Source of the DNA: Poriferisodalis sp965208925
Lineage (GTDB): Bacteria; Actinomycetota; Acidimicrobiia; Acidimicrobiales; Poriferisodalaceae
Assembly (NCBI RefSeq): GCF_965208925.1
Contig: NZ_OZ242364.1
Span: 2,728,001 to 2,792,000, forward strand
Direction: 5' to 3'
DNA length: 64,000 nucleotides
Below are positions 51,263 through 59,726 of this stretch, in pieces. How positions within the stretch are numbered: the first letter of the stretch is position 1; every line of letters starts with the position of its first letter. The notes under the pieces were generated by a model. It was given only the letters and a program-made list of their open reading frames with translations, ran no database searches and was not told the origin of the DNA. A program made the translations under genes and the position numbers.

Positions 51263-52540
51263 ATGGCAATCGGCAGCGAATCGGCTCTGGGCAGTGCACA
51301 GGCCACGAACGCCGTTTCGGTCGGCGGCGCGACCGGCGCCTTGGCGTTGGGCGGGGTGCGTGTGGATGCGGCTGACGTAACCGTGCTGTGCGGGGCGGGG
51401 CTGCGGGATCGGTTACGTGAGATCGCACAGGCGGAATCGCGACTGGCCGCGATGAAGGCCGACACACTGGGTGAGATAGCGCGTCGAAGCGGCGACGGCG
51501 CGGCTGCGCATGCTGCGACCAACGAGATGTCGGTGTCGGGCCGCAAGGCTCGCAGCGATGTGCGCGACGCGGTGCGGCTCGGCGGTCTGGACGCGACCCG
51601 GGACGGGCTCGCTGCGGGTTCGGTGCCGGTGGGACACGCGCAGATAATCGCCCGCGCTGCCGGCGACGCTCCGGTGGACGAGCGGTATTTGGCACAGCGG
51701 GCGACCGAGGAGGGCTATGACGAGTTCCGCCGCACCGTGGCGCGCCATGTGGCCGAGGTCAGCGAGAACGACGGTGTGTCGGTGCTGGAACGCCAGCGCC
51801 AGGCGCGCACTGGCACCATCGCGACCAGGGGCAGCGACGGCATGACGGTGCTGCATCTCGAGGTCGACTCGGTCACCGGTGCGCGGCTCGGCAGTGCGGT
51901 CGCTGCGATGGAGCGGCGCCTGTTCAGCAACGAAGGCGCCGATGCGCGGCGCACACCGCCACAACGTGCAGCGGACGCGATCTGCCAGCTGATCCTCGAA
52001 CCCGACGCGAAGCGTCCTGCGGGGACGTCGCTGATCGTGGTGGCCGACTACGACCTGGTCAACCACCAGCTCGCCAACGGTCGTCTCGCTGATGGCACTC
52101 CGGTGCCCATTGGCGAGATCGCACGCCTCGCCGTCGATGCCGAAGTGCTGCCGACAATCTTCGAAGCCGCCACCGGCGATCTGCGCATGGGACGCAGCCG
52201 CCGCACCGCCACTGAGCTCCAACGTGCGGCGCTCGCCTTGCGCGACAAGGGTTGCGTGGGCTGTGGCATGCCGCCTGAACGTTGCCAGCATCACCACATC
52301 GACCACTGGCAGCACGGCGGTCCCACCGATTATGAGAACCTCCTCACGGTCTGCCCTGACTGCCACAACCACAAGATCCACCAACAAGGCTTCATCGCCC
52401 AATGGCATCCAGGCAAGCCCACCAAACCTGGCCAACCCGCGAATCCTGGCCACTACGAACTCCAGCCGCCTGACACCGCGATCACTGCTACCAATACGCA
52501 CTCCGACAGCCGAATCGGGCCACGAGCACCGCCGTACTGA
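51263..52540 (+). CDS. DUF222-HNH endonuclease-like protein (13E12 family)
   Basis: 425 residues. Helical DUF222 region first, then an HNH nuclease motif near the C-terminus: 'CVGCGMPPERCQHHHIDHWQ' followed by HGGPTDYENLL and 'TVCPDCHNHKIHQQGF'. Two CxxC pairs hold structural zinc and 'HHIDHW' supplies the catalytic His. The family is abundant and often multicopy in actinobacteria, and its function is poorly known. ATG 51263 is chosen over an in-frame GTG at 51218. It follows mcrC by 154 bp in the same direction. Confidence 0.85.
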   Translation: MAIGSESALGSAQATNAVSVGGATGALALGGVRVDAADVTVLCGAGLRDRLREIAQAESRLAAMKADTLGEIARRSGDGAAAHAATNEMSVSGRKARSDVRDAVRLGGLDATRDGLAAGSVPVGHAQIIARAAGDAPVDERYLAQRATEEGYDEFRRTVARHVAEVSENDGVSVLERQRQARTGTIATRGSDGMTVLHLEVDSVTGARLGSAVAAMERRLFSNEGADARRTPPQRAADAICQLILEPDAKRPAGTSLIVVADYDLVNHQLANGRLADGTPVPIGEIARLAVDAEVLPTIFEAATGDLRMGRSRRTATELQRAALALRDKGCVGCGMPPERCQHHHIDHWQHGGPTDYENLLTVCPDCHNHKIHQQGFIAQWHPGKPTKPGQPANPGHYELQPPDTAITATNTHSDSRIGPRAPPY

Positions 52541-52545
52541 ACGAA

Positions 52546-52560
52546 GCGGGGCAGCCCCGC
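52546..52560. terminator. Short GC palindrome between convergent genes
   Basis: GCGGG-GCAGC-CCCGC, six bases after the HNH stop and 18 bp before the end of the minus-strand YihY gene. No T-run. Position favours a bidirectional terminator. Confidence 0.35.
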
Positions 52561-52578
52561 GATCGGGTGACAGCAGCG

Positions 52579-53508
52579 TCAGTCGGTTGAGGAACGTCGA
52601 GGCGGGCGGTGGCCGTCGAGGAGGCTGTTCAGCTCGGCGCCGGCGAGCAGGCCCATGGCCAGCAGGTAGAGCCACAGCAGCAGGCTGAGGGCGCCGCCGA
52701 GCAGGCCGAAGACGGCGTTGACGCCATTGGAGGCGAGCTGCAGGTAGGCGCCGAAGCCGCCCGACACTGCCAGCCACCACCCGGTTGCCAGCAGCGCCCC
52801 GGGCACTTCTCGTCGCCAGGTGAGCTTGTGGCGTGGCGCGATCCGGTACACCGTGGCCGCCCAGGCGACAACGGCGATGACCACGACCGGCCAGCGGAGC
52901 CAGTCCCACGCTGTGCTGAACGACGTTCCCGCGCCCAGCCGGTCCGCAAGCTCGGTACCCCCGCCGAACAGGGGCCCGACCACCACCATCGTCGCCACGA
53001 CGACAGCAACCACCAGCGTCAGGAACGTCAGCGCGAAGCCCACCAGGCGGGTCGACAGCCAGCTGCGAGCGCCGTAGTGACCGCGTGTGACGTTCAAGGC
53101 ACGCACCACGGCGATGAAGCCGCGCGACGACGCATAGGCAGCCACGACCACACCAACGGTCACCACCCGAGCGTCGGAGCGGTCGAACAGGTCAGCGACC
53201 GTGGCATCGAGCGTGTTCTGGTCGCCGAAGGTGTCGCTGATCCGCTCGAGCAGCCAATCCTCTGTGCCCGATGCGGCGCTCTGGCCGATCAGCACGTCGA
53301 GCGATCCCAGCAATGCAGCGAACACGATGATGGCCGGGAACAGTCCCAGCAGAGCGAAGAAGGCGATCTCCGCCGACAGGCCGCCGATGCGCTTGGTTCC
53401 CCAGTCCTGCCGGACTTCGCTGGCGATGTTCAGTGCGCTGCGCGTCAGCGAGCGGAGCCGCGTTGTGCTTTCCGCTGTGCTTTCTGCCGGAGCGTGCTCG
53501 CTGTTCAG
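52579..53508 (-). CDS. YihY/BrkB-type inner membrane protein, CTG start likely
   Basis: 309 residues if the start is CTG at 53508. Six hydrophobic segments and the YihY conserved N-terminal block 'IGGLSAEIAFFALLGLFPAI' lie upstream of the first standard start codon (GTG 53325). Between 53325 and the in-frame stop at 53515-53517 there is no ATG, GTG or TTG. The CTG at 53508 overlaps the stop of the acyl-CoA ligase as CTGA, the same geometry as the ATGA, GTGA and TTGA joints elsewhere in this window, and GAAGG lies ten bases upstream. 'VYRIAPRHKLTWRREVPGAL' and the C-terminal 'LSLLLWLYLLAMGLLAGAEL' are family-typical. Function of YihY proteins is not settled. Confidence 0.78.
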   Translation of the reverse strand: MNSEHAPAESTAESTTRLRSLTRSALNIASEVRQDWGTKRIGGLSAEIAFFALLGLFPAIIVFAALLGSLDVLIGQSAASGTEDWLLERISDTFGDQNTLDATVADLFDRSDARVVTVGVVVAAYASSRGFIAVVRALNVTRGHYGARSWLSTRLVGFALTFLTLVVAVVVATMVVVGPLFGGGTELADRLGAGTSFSTAWDWLRWPVVVIAVVAWAATVYRIAPRHKLTWRREVPGALLATGWWLAVSGGFGAYLQLASNGVNAVFGLLGGALSLLLWLYLLAMGLLAGAELNSLLDGHRPPRRSSTD

Positions 53509-55007
53509 GAGGAGTCAGCCTTCGCAAGCTCTGCAGCGCGCGCCACGAGGCCGTTGCGGTCGATCTTCGCGGTCGAGGCGAGCGGGATCTCGTCCACGAG
53601 CCAGACATGCCGAGGATGTGCATATGCGGGGCCGTTGGCGAGCGCGTGCTGCTTGACCTCGTCGGCCGTGAGCGTGTGGCCGGGCTCGGCACGCACGAAG
53701 GCAGCCGGCAGCTGGCCTTTCAGCTCGTCCGGCACTGGGACCACCACGGCCTGATGCACTCCAGGGTGCTTTTCGAGCATCTGCTCGACGGCGTCGGGGT
53801 AGATGTTCTCGCCGGCGCACACGAACATGTCGTCTACACGGCCCACGAAGTAGTACCAGCCGTCTTCGTCACGGGTCATCAGGTCGCCGGTGTGATACCA
53901 GCCGTCGGTGAGGCGCTCTGCGGTGACGTCGGGCAGGTTGTGGTAGCCGGTCATGACGCCGGGCGAGCGCACCCACAGCTCGCCGGCATCGGAGTCCTCG
54001 CCGGTGTCGGGGTCGACGAGCCGTAGCTCAACCTTCGGGTGCTGATGGCCGACCGAGATCTTCGGCCTCGGGTTGCCCTCGGGGTGCGGGCCGAACTCCA
54101 GCACGGCTTCGGTGGTGCCGTAGCCGTTGGAGACGAGCGCCTGGGGCAGCAGCCGCTGCACGTCGTCGTAGAGCGCTTCGGTCAGCGGTGCCGATCCGAT
54201 GAAGGCGCGCTGCACCGAGGACAGGTCGGGGACCTGCTGGCCCGCCGCTACACGGGAAGCGATCTCGGCGGTGACGAGAGCGAACATGGTCGGCACGCCC
54301 GAGCACATCGTCACACGATGTTCGGTGATCGCCTCGATGTAGCCCGACGCAGTGAATCCCCCGAGGAGCACCACCGTGCCACCGTTCGCGAACGCCAGCT
54401 TGGACGACATCGAAGCGTTCTTGTGATACAGCGGGGCCGAGACCAGCATCACCTCGCCCGGCATCGCCGCGCCGTATTCGAGGACGGTAAAGGTGACGTT
54501 GCGGTGGGTCAGCAGCACGCCCTTGGGCCGCCCGGTGGAACCCGAGGTGTAGATCTGCACCGCGATGTCGTCGCCGTCCACGGCGGCTGCCGCGCTCAAT
54601 GGCTCGTGGGCCACCAGGCCGTCCCATTCGGCGGTGCCGATGACGATGTGCGGCATGCTCGGCGGCACCAGCGGCGCGTGCTCGGCATCGGAGATGACCA
54701 GTTGCACATCGGCGTCGTCGAGGATGTACGCCTGCGTCTCGGCGGGAAGCCGAGTGTTGAGCGGCACGAACACGAGCCCTGCCGCTGGGGCGCCGAACAT
54801 CACGTCGTAGTACTGGCCGCAGTTCGCTGCGAGCAGCCCGATGCGAGTGAACGGCGCCAGGCCGCGGGCCGCGAGGCCTGCCCCGCAGCGCAGCGCCCGT
54901 TCTCGCAAGGCAGATGCAGCGACATGCTCGGGCGGTGTGGCTGAGCGATCAATCAGCACGACGGTGTCGTCGTGCGGGAAGCGCTCGAGCAGCTCGGCGA
55001 TGTTCAT
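53505..55007 (-). CDS. Acyl-CoA synthetase (AMP-forming ligase)
   Basis: 500 residues, ANL superfamily. The ATP phosphate loop is 'VQIYTSGSTGRPKGVLLTHR'; adenine contact 'SNGYGTTEAV', hinge 'YHTGDLMTRDEDGWYYFVGR', and catalytic Lys in 'LASTAKIDRNGL'. It activates a carboxylic acid to acyl-AMP and then acyl-CoA. Acid specificity is unknown. It lies 12 bp downstream of the molybdopterin oxidoreductase and overlaps the YihY gene. ATG 55007. The group of three on the minus strand probably forms one transcript. Confidence 0.9.
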   Translation of the reverse strand: MNIAELLERFPHDDTVVLIDRSATPPEHVAASALRERALRCGAGLAARGLAPFTRIGLLAANCGQYYDVMFGAPAAGLVFVPLNTRLPAETQAYILDDADVQLVISDAEHAPLVPPSMPHIVIGTAEWDGLVAHEPLSAAAAVDGDDIAVQIYTSGSTGRPKGVLLTHRNVTFTVLEYGAAMPGEVMLVSAPLYHKNASMSSKLAFANGGTVVLLGGFTASGYIEAITEHRVTMCSGVPTMFALVTAEIASRVAAGQQVPDLSSVQRAFIGSAPLTEALYDDVQRLLPQALVSNGYGTTEAVLEFGPHPEGNPRPKISVGHQHPKVELRLVDPDTGEDSDAGELWVRSPGVMTGYHNLPDVTAERLTDGWYHTGDLMTRDEDGWYYFVGRVDDMFVCAGENIYPDAVEQMLEKHPGVHQAVVVPVPDELKGQLPAAFVRAEPGHTLTADEVKQHALANGPAYAHPRHVWLVDEIPLASTAKIDRNGLVARAAELAKADSS

Positions 55008-55019
55008 CGTCGTTGCAGG

Positions 55020-57176
55020 CTACGACGATGAGTCATTGGCTGTTTGCCGTGTAGCCGGGGCAGGTTCCACTTCGACGAGGGTGTCGTGGAATGCGGCCGA
55101 ACCGACATCGGGGTCGTGGCCGCCGACTGCCGCATTGGTCAGCACGTTGACCGTGCGCTCGTCGGCGCCGCCCGCCCACCAGCCGAAGGGCATCGTCACC
55201 AGGCCGGGCTGGAGGCGGTCGGAGACAGCGGCCGTGGTGAACAGCTCGCCGCGGTCGTTGTACACACGCACCCGGTCGCCGTCGGCAATGCCGCGTGCCG
55301 CTGCGTCGGCCGCGTCGACCTCGAGCTGCGGCTGGGGCGGATCGGGAAGGTGGTGCTCGAACCCGCCGTAGTGGCTGTTGAGAAATCGCTGGTGCTGCTT
55401 GAGCGACATGAGCGCCAACCGATAGCGCCCGGCCAGCGCAGCGTCACCGCTCGGTGATTCTGCTGCGGGTCGGTAGCGGAGTGCACCGAGGCGCAGCGGA
55501 CCCAACTGACGGGCTGGAGCTGCTGTGCGGTGCATCTCGCCGGGCGTATCGTTCCCGGCGCTGACGGCACCATCGGCTCTGCCGGCCGAATCGGCGCAAT
55601 CCGGCCTGGGTGCCACCGGAACTGCCCGCTCCGTCATCGCGGACCAGCCTTCCGGCACTGCCAGCCGCGCCCAGCCGTCGCGCTCCAGCCGTTCGTAGGT
55701 GATGCCGTCGAGCCACGGGTGGCCGCTCGCGAGCAGGTCTCGCGCCACCTGTTCGTCGCTGTCGGCCAGGCCGGATGTGTCGAGCGTCAGTGCGCCGGCC
55801 AGTCGCCGGAAGATCTCCGTGTTCGGCAGGCACTCGCCGAGCGGGTCGATCGCCGGCAGGTTCAGCGATACGTAGAGGTGGCCCCATGCGTTCATCAGGT
55901 CGAGATGCTCGATCTGGGTCGTGGTAGGCAGCACGATGTCGGCATAGCGAGCCGTGTCGGTCATGAACTGCTCGATCACCACGGTGAACAGGTCGTCGCG
56001 TTCGAGGCCCGCCAGCACCCGGTTCTGGTCGGGCGTGATGGCGGCGGGGTTGCAGCCATAGTTCAGCAGCACAGTGACCGGCGGTTGCAGACTGGCATCG
56101 GTGAGGGTCGCGCCGAGGGCTGACATGTTGACGGTCCGCTGCGGCCCCGGCGGCGGCACGAGATCGGCAAATGCCGTATCGAAGTACACCTGCGTGGAGC
56201 GCATGTAACCCGAGCCCGACACAACGGCGAGAGCAGCTACGGCACGGTGGATGTCCTGGCCGTGTTCACGGTGCTCCATGCCGATCAGCGCACGCAGCAC
56301 AGCAGGCCGCTGCTGCGCAATGCGATGGGCCAGCGAGATGATGTCGGCTTCGGCAAGCCCGGTGATCGAGGCAGCGCCCTCGAGGCCGAGGGCCCTGGCT
56401 TCGGCACGAAGTTCGGGCCAGCCCGAGGCGGTTGCGCTCACACGTTCCTCGTCGATGAGGCCGACGCGGTCGAGCACGCCGATCATGCCCAGCACGAGTG
56501 CGACATCGGTGCCAGGGCGCGGCTGAATATGCCAGTCGGATCGCTGAGCAGTCATCGTCGAGACCGGGTCGACGACGATGACCATCGCCCCGCCGGCCCG
56601 GGCCGACTCGATGTAGGGCCACAGGTGCCGGTTGGTGAGCAGCGTGTTGGTGCCCCACAAGACAACGGTCTGTGCCATGGCGATCTCGGCGGGGTCCGCG
56701 CCGAGCGGCACCCCCAGCACGTCGGCAGCGCCATGCCAGGCAGTCACCCCGCAGATGTGCCGATTCAGACGGGTTGCGCCCAGCGCTGCGAAGAACCGAT
56801 CGGCCAGCACACCCTTCTGGACAAGTCCCTGGGTGCCGTCGAGCGAGTAAGGCAGCACAGCCTCGCCGCCGTGCCGTGCCACAGCGGCGCCGATCCGTTC
56901 AGCAATCTCGGCGATTGCGGCATCCCAGTCGATCGGCTCGAAGCGGCCCTCGCCCTTGGGCCCGACTCGCCGCAACGGCCGCAACAGCCGGTCGGGGTGG
57001 TACACGCGATCCAGGAAGGGGTTCACCTTGGGGCAGAGCTGGCCGTCGGTGAAGGGCTGAGTCGGGTCGCCCCGCAGGTGCACTGCGACGCCGTCGCGGA
57101 CCGTCACCTCCCACGCGCAGGTGTCCGGGCAGTCGTGATGGCAGGCCCCGCGTACGACGGTCGGTGCGTCGGTCAT
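55020..57176 (-). CDS. Molybdopterin-dependent oxidoreductase (DMSO reductase family)
   Basis: 718 residues. The N-terminal [4Fe-4S] motif is 'CHHDCPDTC' plus 'LCPK' (Cys12, 16, 20, 48). Mo-bis-MGD binding regions include 'LNRHICGVTAWHGAADVLG', 'VVLWGTNTLLTNRHL' and the C-terminal 'DGDRVRVYNDRGELFTTAAV' domain. 'ICG' in the first of these is the usual place of the Mo-ligand Cys. No twin-arginine signal is seen, so it is likely cytosolic. Close types include formate dehydrogenase-like and other short MGD enzymes; the substrate is unknown. A low-complexity stretch (about 535-570) interrupts the C-terminal part. ATG 57176. Confidence 0.88.
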   Translation of the reverse strand: MTDAPTVVRGACHHDCPDTCAWEVTVRDGVAVHLRGDPTQPFTDGQLCPKVNPFLDRVYHPDRLLRPLRRVGPKGEGRFEPIDWDAAIAEIAERIGAAVARHGGEAVLPYSLDGTQGLVQKGVLADRFFAALGATRLNRHICGVTAWHGAADVLGVPLGADPAEIAMAQTVVLWGTNTLLTNRHLWPYIESARAGGAMVIVVDPVSTMTAQRSDWHIQPRPGTDVALVLGMIGVLDRVGLIDEERVSATASGWPELRAEARALGLEGAASITGLAEADIISLAHRIAQQRPAVLRALIGMEHREHGQDIHRAVAALAVVSGSGYMRSTQVYFDTAFADLVPPPGPQRTVNMSALGATLTDASLQPPVTVLLNYGCNPAAITPDQNRVLAGLERDDLFTVVIEQFMTDTARYADIVLPTTTQIEHLDLMNAWGHLYVSLNLPAIDPLGECLPNTEIFRRLAGALTLDTSGLADSDEQVARDLLASGHPWLDGITYERLERDGWARLAVPEGWSAMTERAVPVAPRPDCADSAGRADGAVSAGNDTPGEMHRTAAPARQLGPLRLGALRYRPAAESPSGDAALAGRYRLALMSLKQHQRFLNSHYGGFEHHLPDPPQPQLEVDAADAAARGIADGDRVRVYNDRGELFTTAAVSDRLQPGLVTMPFGWWAGGADERTVNVLTNAAVGGHDPDVGSAAFHDTLVEVEPAPATRQTANDSSS

Positions 57177-57284
57177 CGGCCGAGAATTCCCGGCGGCGTT
57201 TCAGCCATCGCCCCTAGCATGGCGTACCGGAACCCGCTCGCTCGCATCGAATTGCGGGTGGAGCGTGATCGAGGCCATCGCCCT

Positions 57285-58670
57285 ATGTCCCAGACGACGA
57301 TTCCGGCGACGCCAGTCGCTGCGCCGCCCCTTGGCGAGCCGTCGCGCCTGTTCAGCCCGGCGTTCCTCATCCTGAACATCAGTGCCTTCTTCTCGGCTGT
57401 CTCGTTCTCGACGCTGCTGCCGCTCATCTCCCTGCTGGTGGTCGAGCGGACCGGCGGCGGCGATGTGGCAGTCGGCTTTGCGATCAGCGTGTTTGCAGTC
57501 ACGGCGATTGCCGCCCGGCCGACAATCGGCATCCTCGGCGATCAGAGGGGCCGACGATTCTTGGTGGTGTCCGGCTGTTTCTTGACGGCCCTGACCACGT
57601 TCGGGCACGTCTGGGCGGACACGTACATCGTCATCTTGGCGATGCGCCTGCTCATCGGTGCGTTTCAGGGTGCCTTCTTCGTCGGCAGCGCAGCCATGGT
57701 GAGCGACTTGGCGCCCGAGCACCGGCGCGGGGAAGCCCTCAGCTGGTTCTCGGTGGCGATCTACGGGGGAATGGCAATCGGCCCATGGGTCGGGGAGGCA
57801 GCGCGGGAATGGGGAGACACCTCGACCTCGCTGGACGGCTTCGACGTGGCATTCGTGGTGTCCGGCACCCTCATGCTGGCTGCGGCGGCAATCGGCACAC
57901 TGCTGCCCCGCGAGGAATCGCTCTTGATGCCGATTCCGCCCCCGAACGGCCAGGCGATCTCGCCGTCCGCCGTCGAGGGCTCCTTCCGGGCCCGCCGACT
58001 GCCGAGCGCCGCGCAGCCCACGGTGTTCGAGGTGATCGGAACTGACGAGTCGCCGACCCCGGCGCCGGCTGGCGTGCCGCACGGCCAGGGGGCCACGCTC
58101 ATGAGCCGGTTGTTCTACCGCTCCGCGATCTGGCCTGGGACCGTGCTCGCGATGGGCATCATCATCTTCCCGGCGCTGCAGGGTTACCTGCCGAAGCTGG
58201 CGGAAGAACAGAATCTCGGCGATTTCGGACCCGTCTTTGCCGTGTACGGCGTGCTCGTGCTGGTGGTCAGGATGATTGGGCGCAAGCTGCCCGACCGCCT
58301 CGGTACTCGCCGGACGGCGACGCTCGCCCTGACAGGAGCCGCACTGGGCATGGCGATCATCGGCACGTTCGTCACGCCCCTGGGCTTGTACGTCGGCGTG
58401 GTGGTCCTGGCACTCGGCGGGTCACTGCTGTACCCCGCACTCATGGTCGCCGCAGTCGATGGTGTGCCTCCGTATGAACGTGCCCGCGCTGTGAGCACCT
58501 TCACAATGTTCTTCGAGCTCGCAGCGGGGTTCGGCGGGCCCGTCCTCGGCGTGACTGCAGCTGTGGTGGGCGCTACCGTCGGCGCCTTCTATGCGGCAGC
58601 CGCCTGCTCGCTTATCGGCATCGTGCTGCTGTGGATCTGGCAGCGCGGCCTAGCGCCAAGCGAGCGCTAG
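57285..58670 (+). CDS. MFS transporter
   Basis: 461 residues, about 12 membrane segments in two halves, with a long central loop (about 195-260) rich in Pro and Ala. The first-half signature loop is 'ILGDQRGRRFLVVSGCFL', and 'LPDRLGTRRTATLALTGAAL' is its counterpart in the second half. The direction of transport and substrate are unknown; many close relatives export drugs or small metabolites. ATG 57285 is chosen; one at 57219 would add 22 residues. It is divergent from the molybdopterin gene, and the 108 bp between hold both promoters. Confidence 0.85.
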   Translation: MSQTTIPATPVAAPPLGEPSRLFSPAFLILNISAFFSAVSFSTLLPLISLLVVERTGGGDVAVGFAISVFAVTAIAARPTIGILGDQRGRRFLVVSGCFLTALTTFGHVWADTYIVILAMRLLIGAFQGAFFVGSAAMVSDLAPEHRRGEALSWFSVAIYGGMAIGPWVGEAAREWGDTSTSLDGFDVAFVVSGTLMLAAAAIGTLLPREESLLMPIPPPNGQAISPSAVEGSFRARRLPSAAQPTVFEVIGTDESPTPAPAGVPHGQGATLMSRLFYRSAIWPGTVLAMGIIIFPALQGYLPKLAEEQNLGDFGPVFAVYGVLVLVVRMIGRKLPDRLGTRRTATLALTGAALGMAIIGTFVTPLGLYVGVVVLALGGSLLYPALMVAAVDGVPPYERARAVSTFTMFFELAAGFGGPVLGVTAAVVGATVGAFYAAAACSLIGIVLLWIWQRGLAPSER

Positions 58671-58730
58671 CAAGCGCGGTCGCGCCCCCAGTTGCTCTGG
58701 CGAGTCACGGCCGAGTGGTGCGAGCAGCGC

Positions 58731-59684
58731 TCAACTCGTGCCCAGCAGGATCATCGCGGCGATGTAGATGGCGAGCAGGGCGACGCCGTCGATGCGCCCG
58801 GCGCGCTTGCCCACCAAGGCGCCCAGGTAGGCCAGCATGACCACGGCCATCATCGCCCCGATCCCGAGGCCGGTCAGCGACGGGTCGTCGATGGCGCCGG
58901 CTCCCACGAGCCCCATCGCCCCGCCCACAGCCAGGCTGTTGAAGACGTTGGAGCCGAACAGGTTGCCCACGATCAGCTCGGTATGGCCCTTGCGGGCAGC
59001 GGCCACCACCGTCGCCACCTCCGGCAGCGACGTGCCCAGCGCCACGATCGAGAAGCCGATGAAGCCACCGCTCAGATTCCAGTGCTGGGCCAGGGCGATA
59101 GCGCCTTCCACGGCGAGCTGCGCACCGACGATCACACCGCCGAGGCCCAAGACCGCCCGCGCCAGATTGCGCCATGCCGTCCCGGCGTCACGTGCGGTCG
59201 AGCCAGGAGCGCCGCCCGCATCAGGCAGCCGTTCGTCATCACGCGACGTGCGGATCAGCCACACCAGCGTGATCACCATGAGCACTGCCAGCAGACCGCC
59301 TTCGAGCCGGCTGAGGTGGTCGTCCATCACGAGCAGGGCGAAGACGGCGGCGGTCGCTACCGACCAGGGAACGTCGCGACGCAGTGCGATGTTGGAGAAC
59401 GGGATTGGCATCAGCAGCGCCGCCAAACCGAGGCCCAGGCTGAGGTTGGCCACGTTCGAGCCCACGATGTTGCCCACGCCCAGCGCCGGGTTGTCGTTGA
59501 TCGAGGCCAGCGCGGACACGACCATCTCGGGGGCTGAGGTCCCGAATCCCAGCACCACTGCGCCGATCACTGCGGGGCGCATGCGCAACGCCGTCGCCAG
59601 GCGCGACGCACCCGCCACGAAATGGTCTCCGGCAACCACCAGCAGGACCAATCCTGCCAGCAGCGCCAGCAGTGCCCAGATCAT
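58731..59684 (-). CDS. Ca2+/Na+ exchanger family (CaCA) membrane protein
   Basis: 317 residues, ten membrane segments in two inverted repeats. Both alpha-repeats are clear: 'LGFGTSAPEMVVSALASIND' with 'GNIVGSNVANLSL', and 'VALGTSLPEVATVVAAARKG' with 'GNLFGSNVFNSL'. The acidic residues in 'SAPE' and 'SLPE' are the ion-binding glutamates. A central acidic loop (about 145-170) separates the halves. It resembles YrbG-type calcium/sodium antiporters. ATG 59684. It converges on the MFS gene with 60 bp between. Confidence 0.93.
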   Translation of the reverse strand: MIWALLALLAGLVLLVVAGDHFVAGASRLATALRMRPAVIGAVVLGFGTSAPEMVVSALASINDNPALGVGNIVGSNVANLSLGLGLAALLMPIPFSNIALRRDVPWSVATAAVFALLVMDDHLSRLEGGLLAVLMVITLVWLIRTSRDDERLPDAGGAPGSTARDAGTAWRNLARAVLGLGGVIVGAQLAVEGAIALAQHWNLSGGFIGFSIVALGTSLPEVATVVAAARKGHTELIVGNLFGSNVFNSLAVGGAMGLVGAGAIDDPSLTGLGIGAMMAVVMLAYLGALVGKRAGRIDGVALLAIYIAAMILLGTS

Positions 59685-59726
59685 CGCTGAGGTGTCCGGG
59701 GCTCGTTGAGCGCCGTCAACCGGCTG

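Noticed and set aside
52579..53325. YihY gene starting at GTG 53325
   Set aside because: It would drop the conserved N-terminal block and cut into a membrane segment; the in-frame upstream sequence matches the family.
56247..57284. 346-codon in-frame extension upstream of the MFS gene
   Set aside because: It runs antisense to the molybdopterin oxidoreductase and encodes no transporter-like sequence; ATG 57285 begins the membrane protein.
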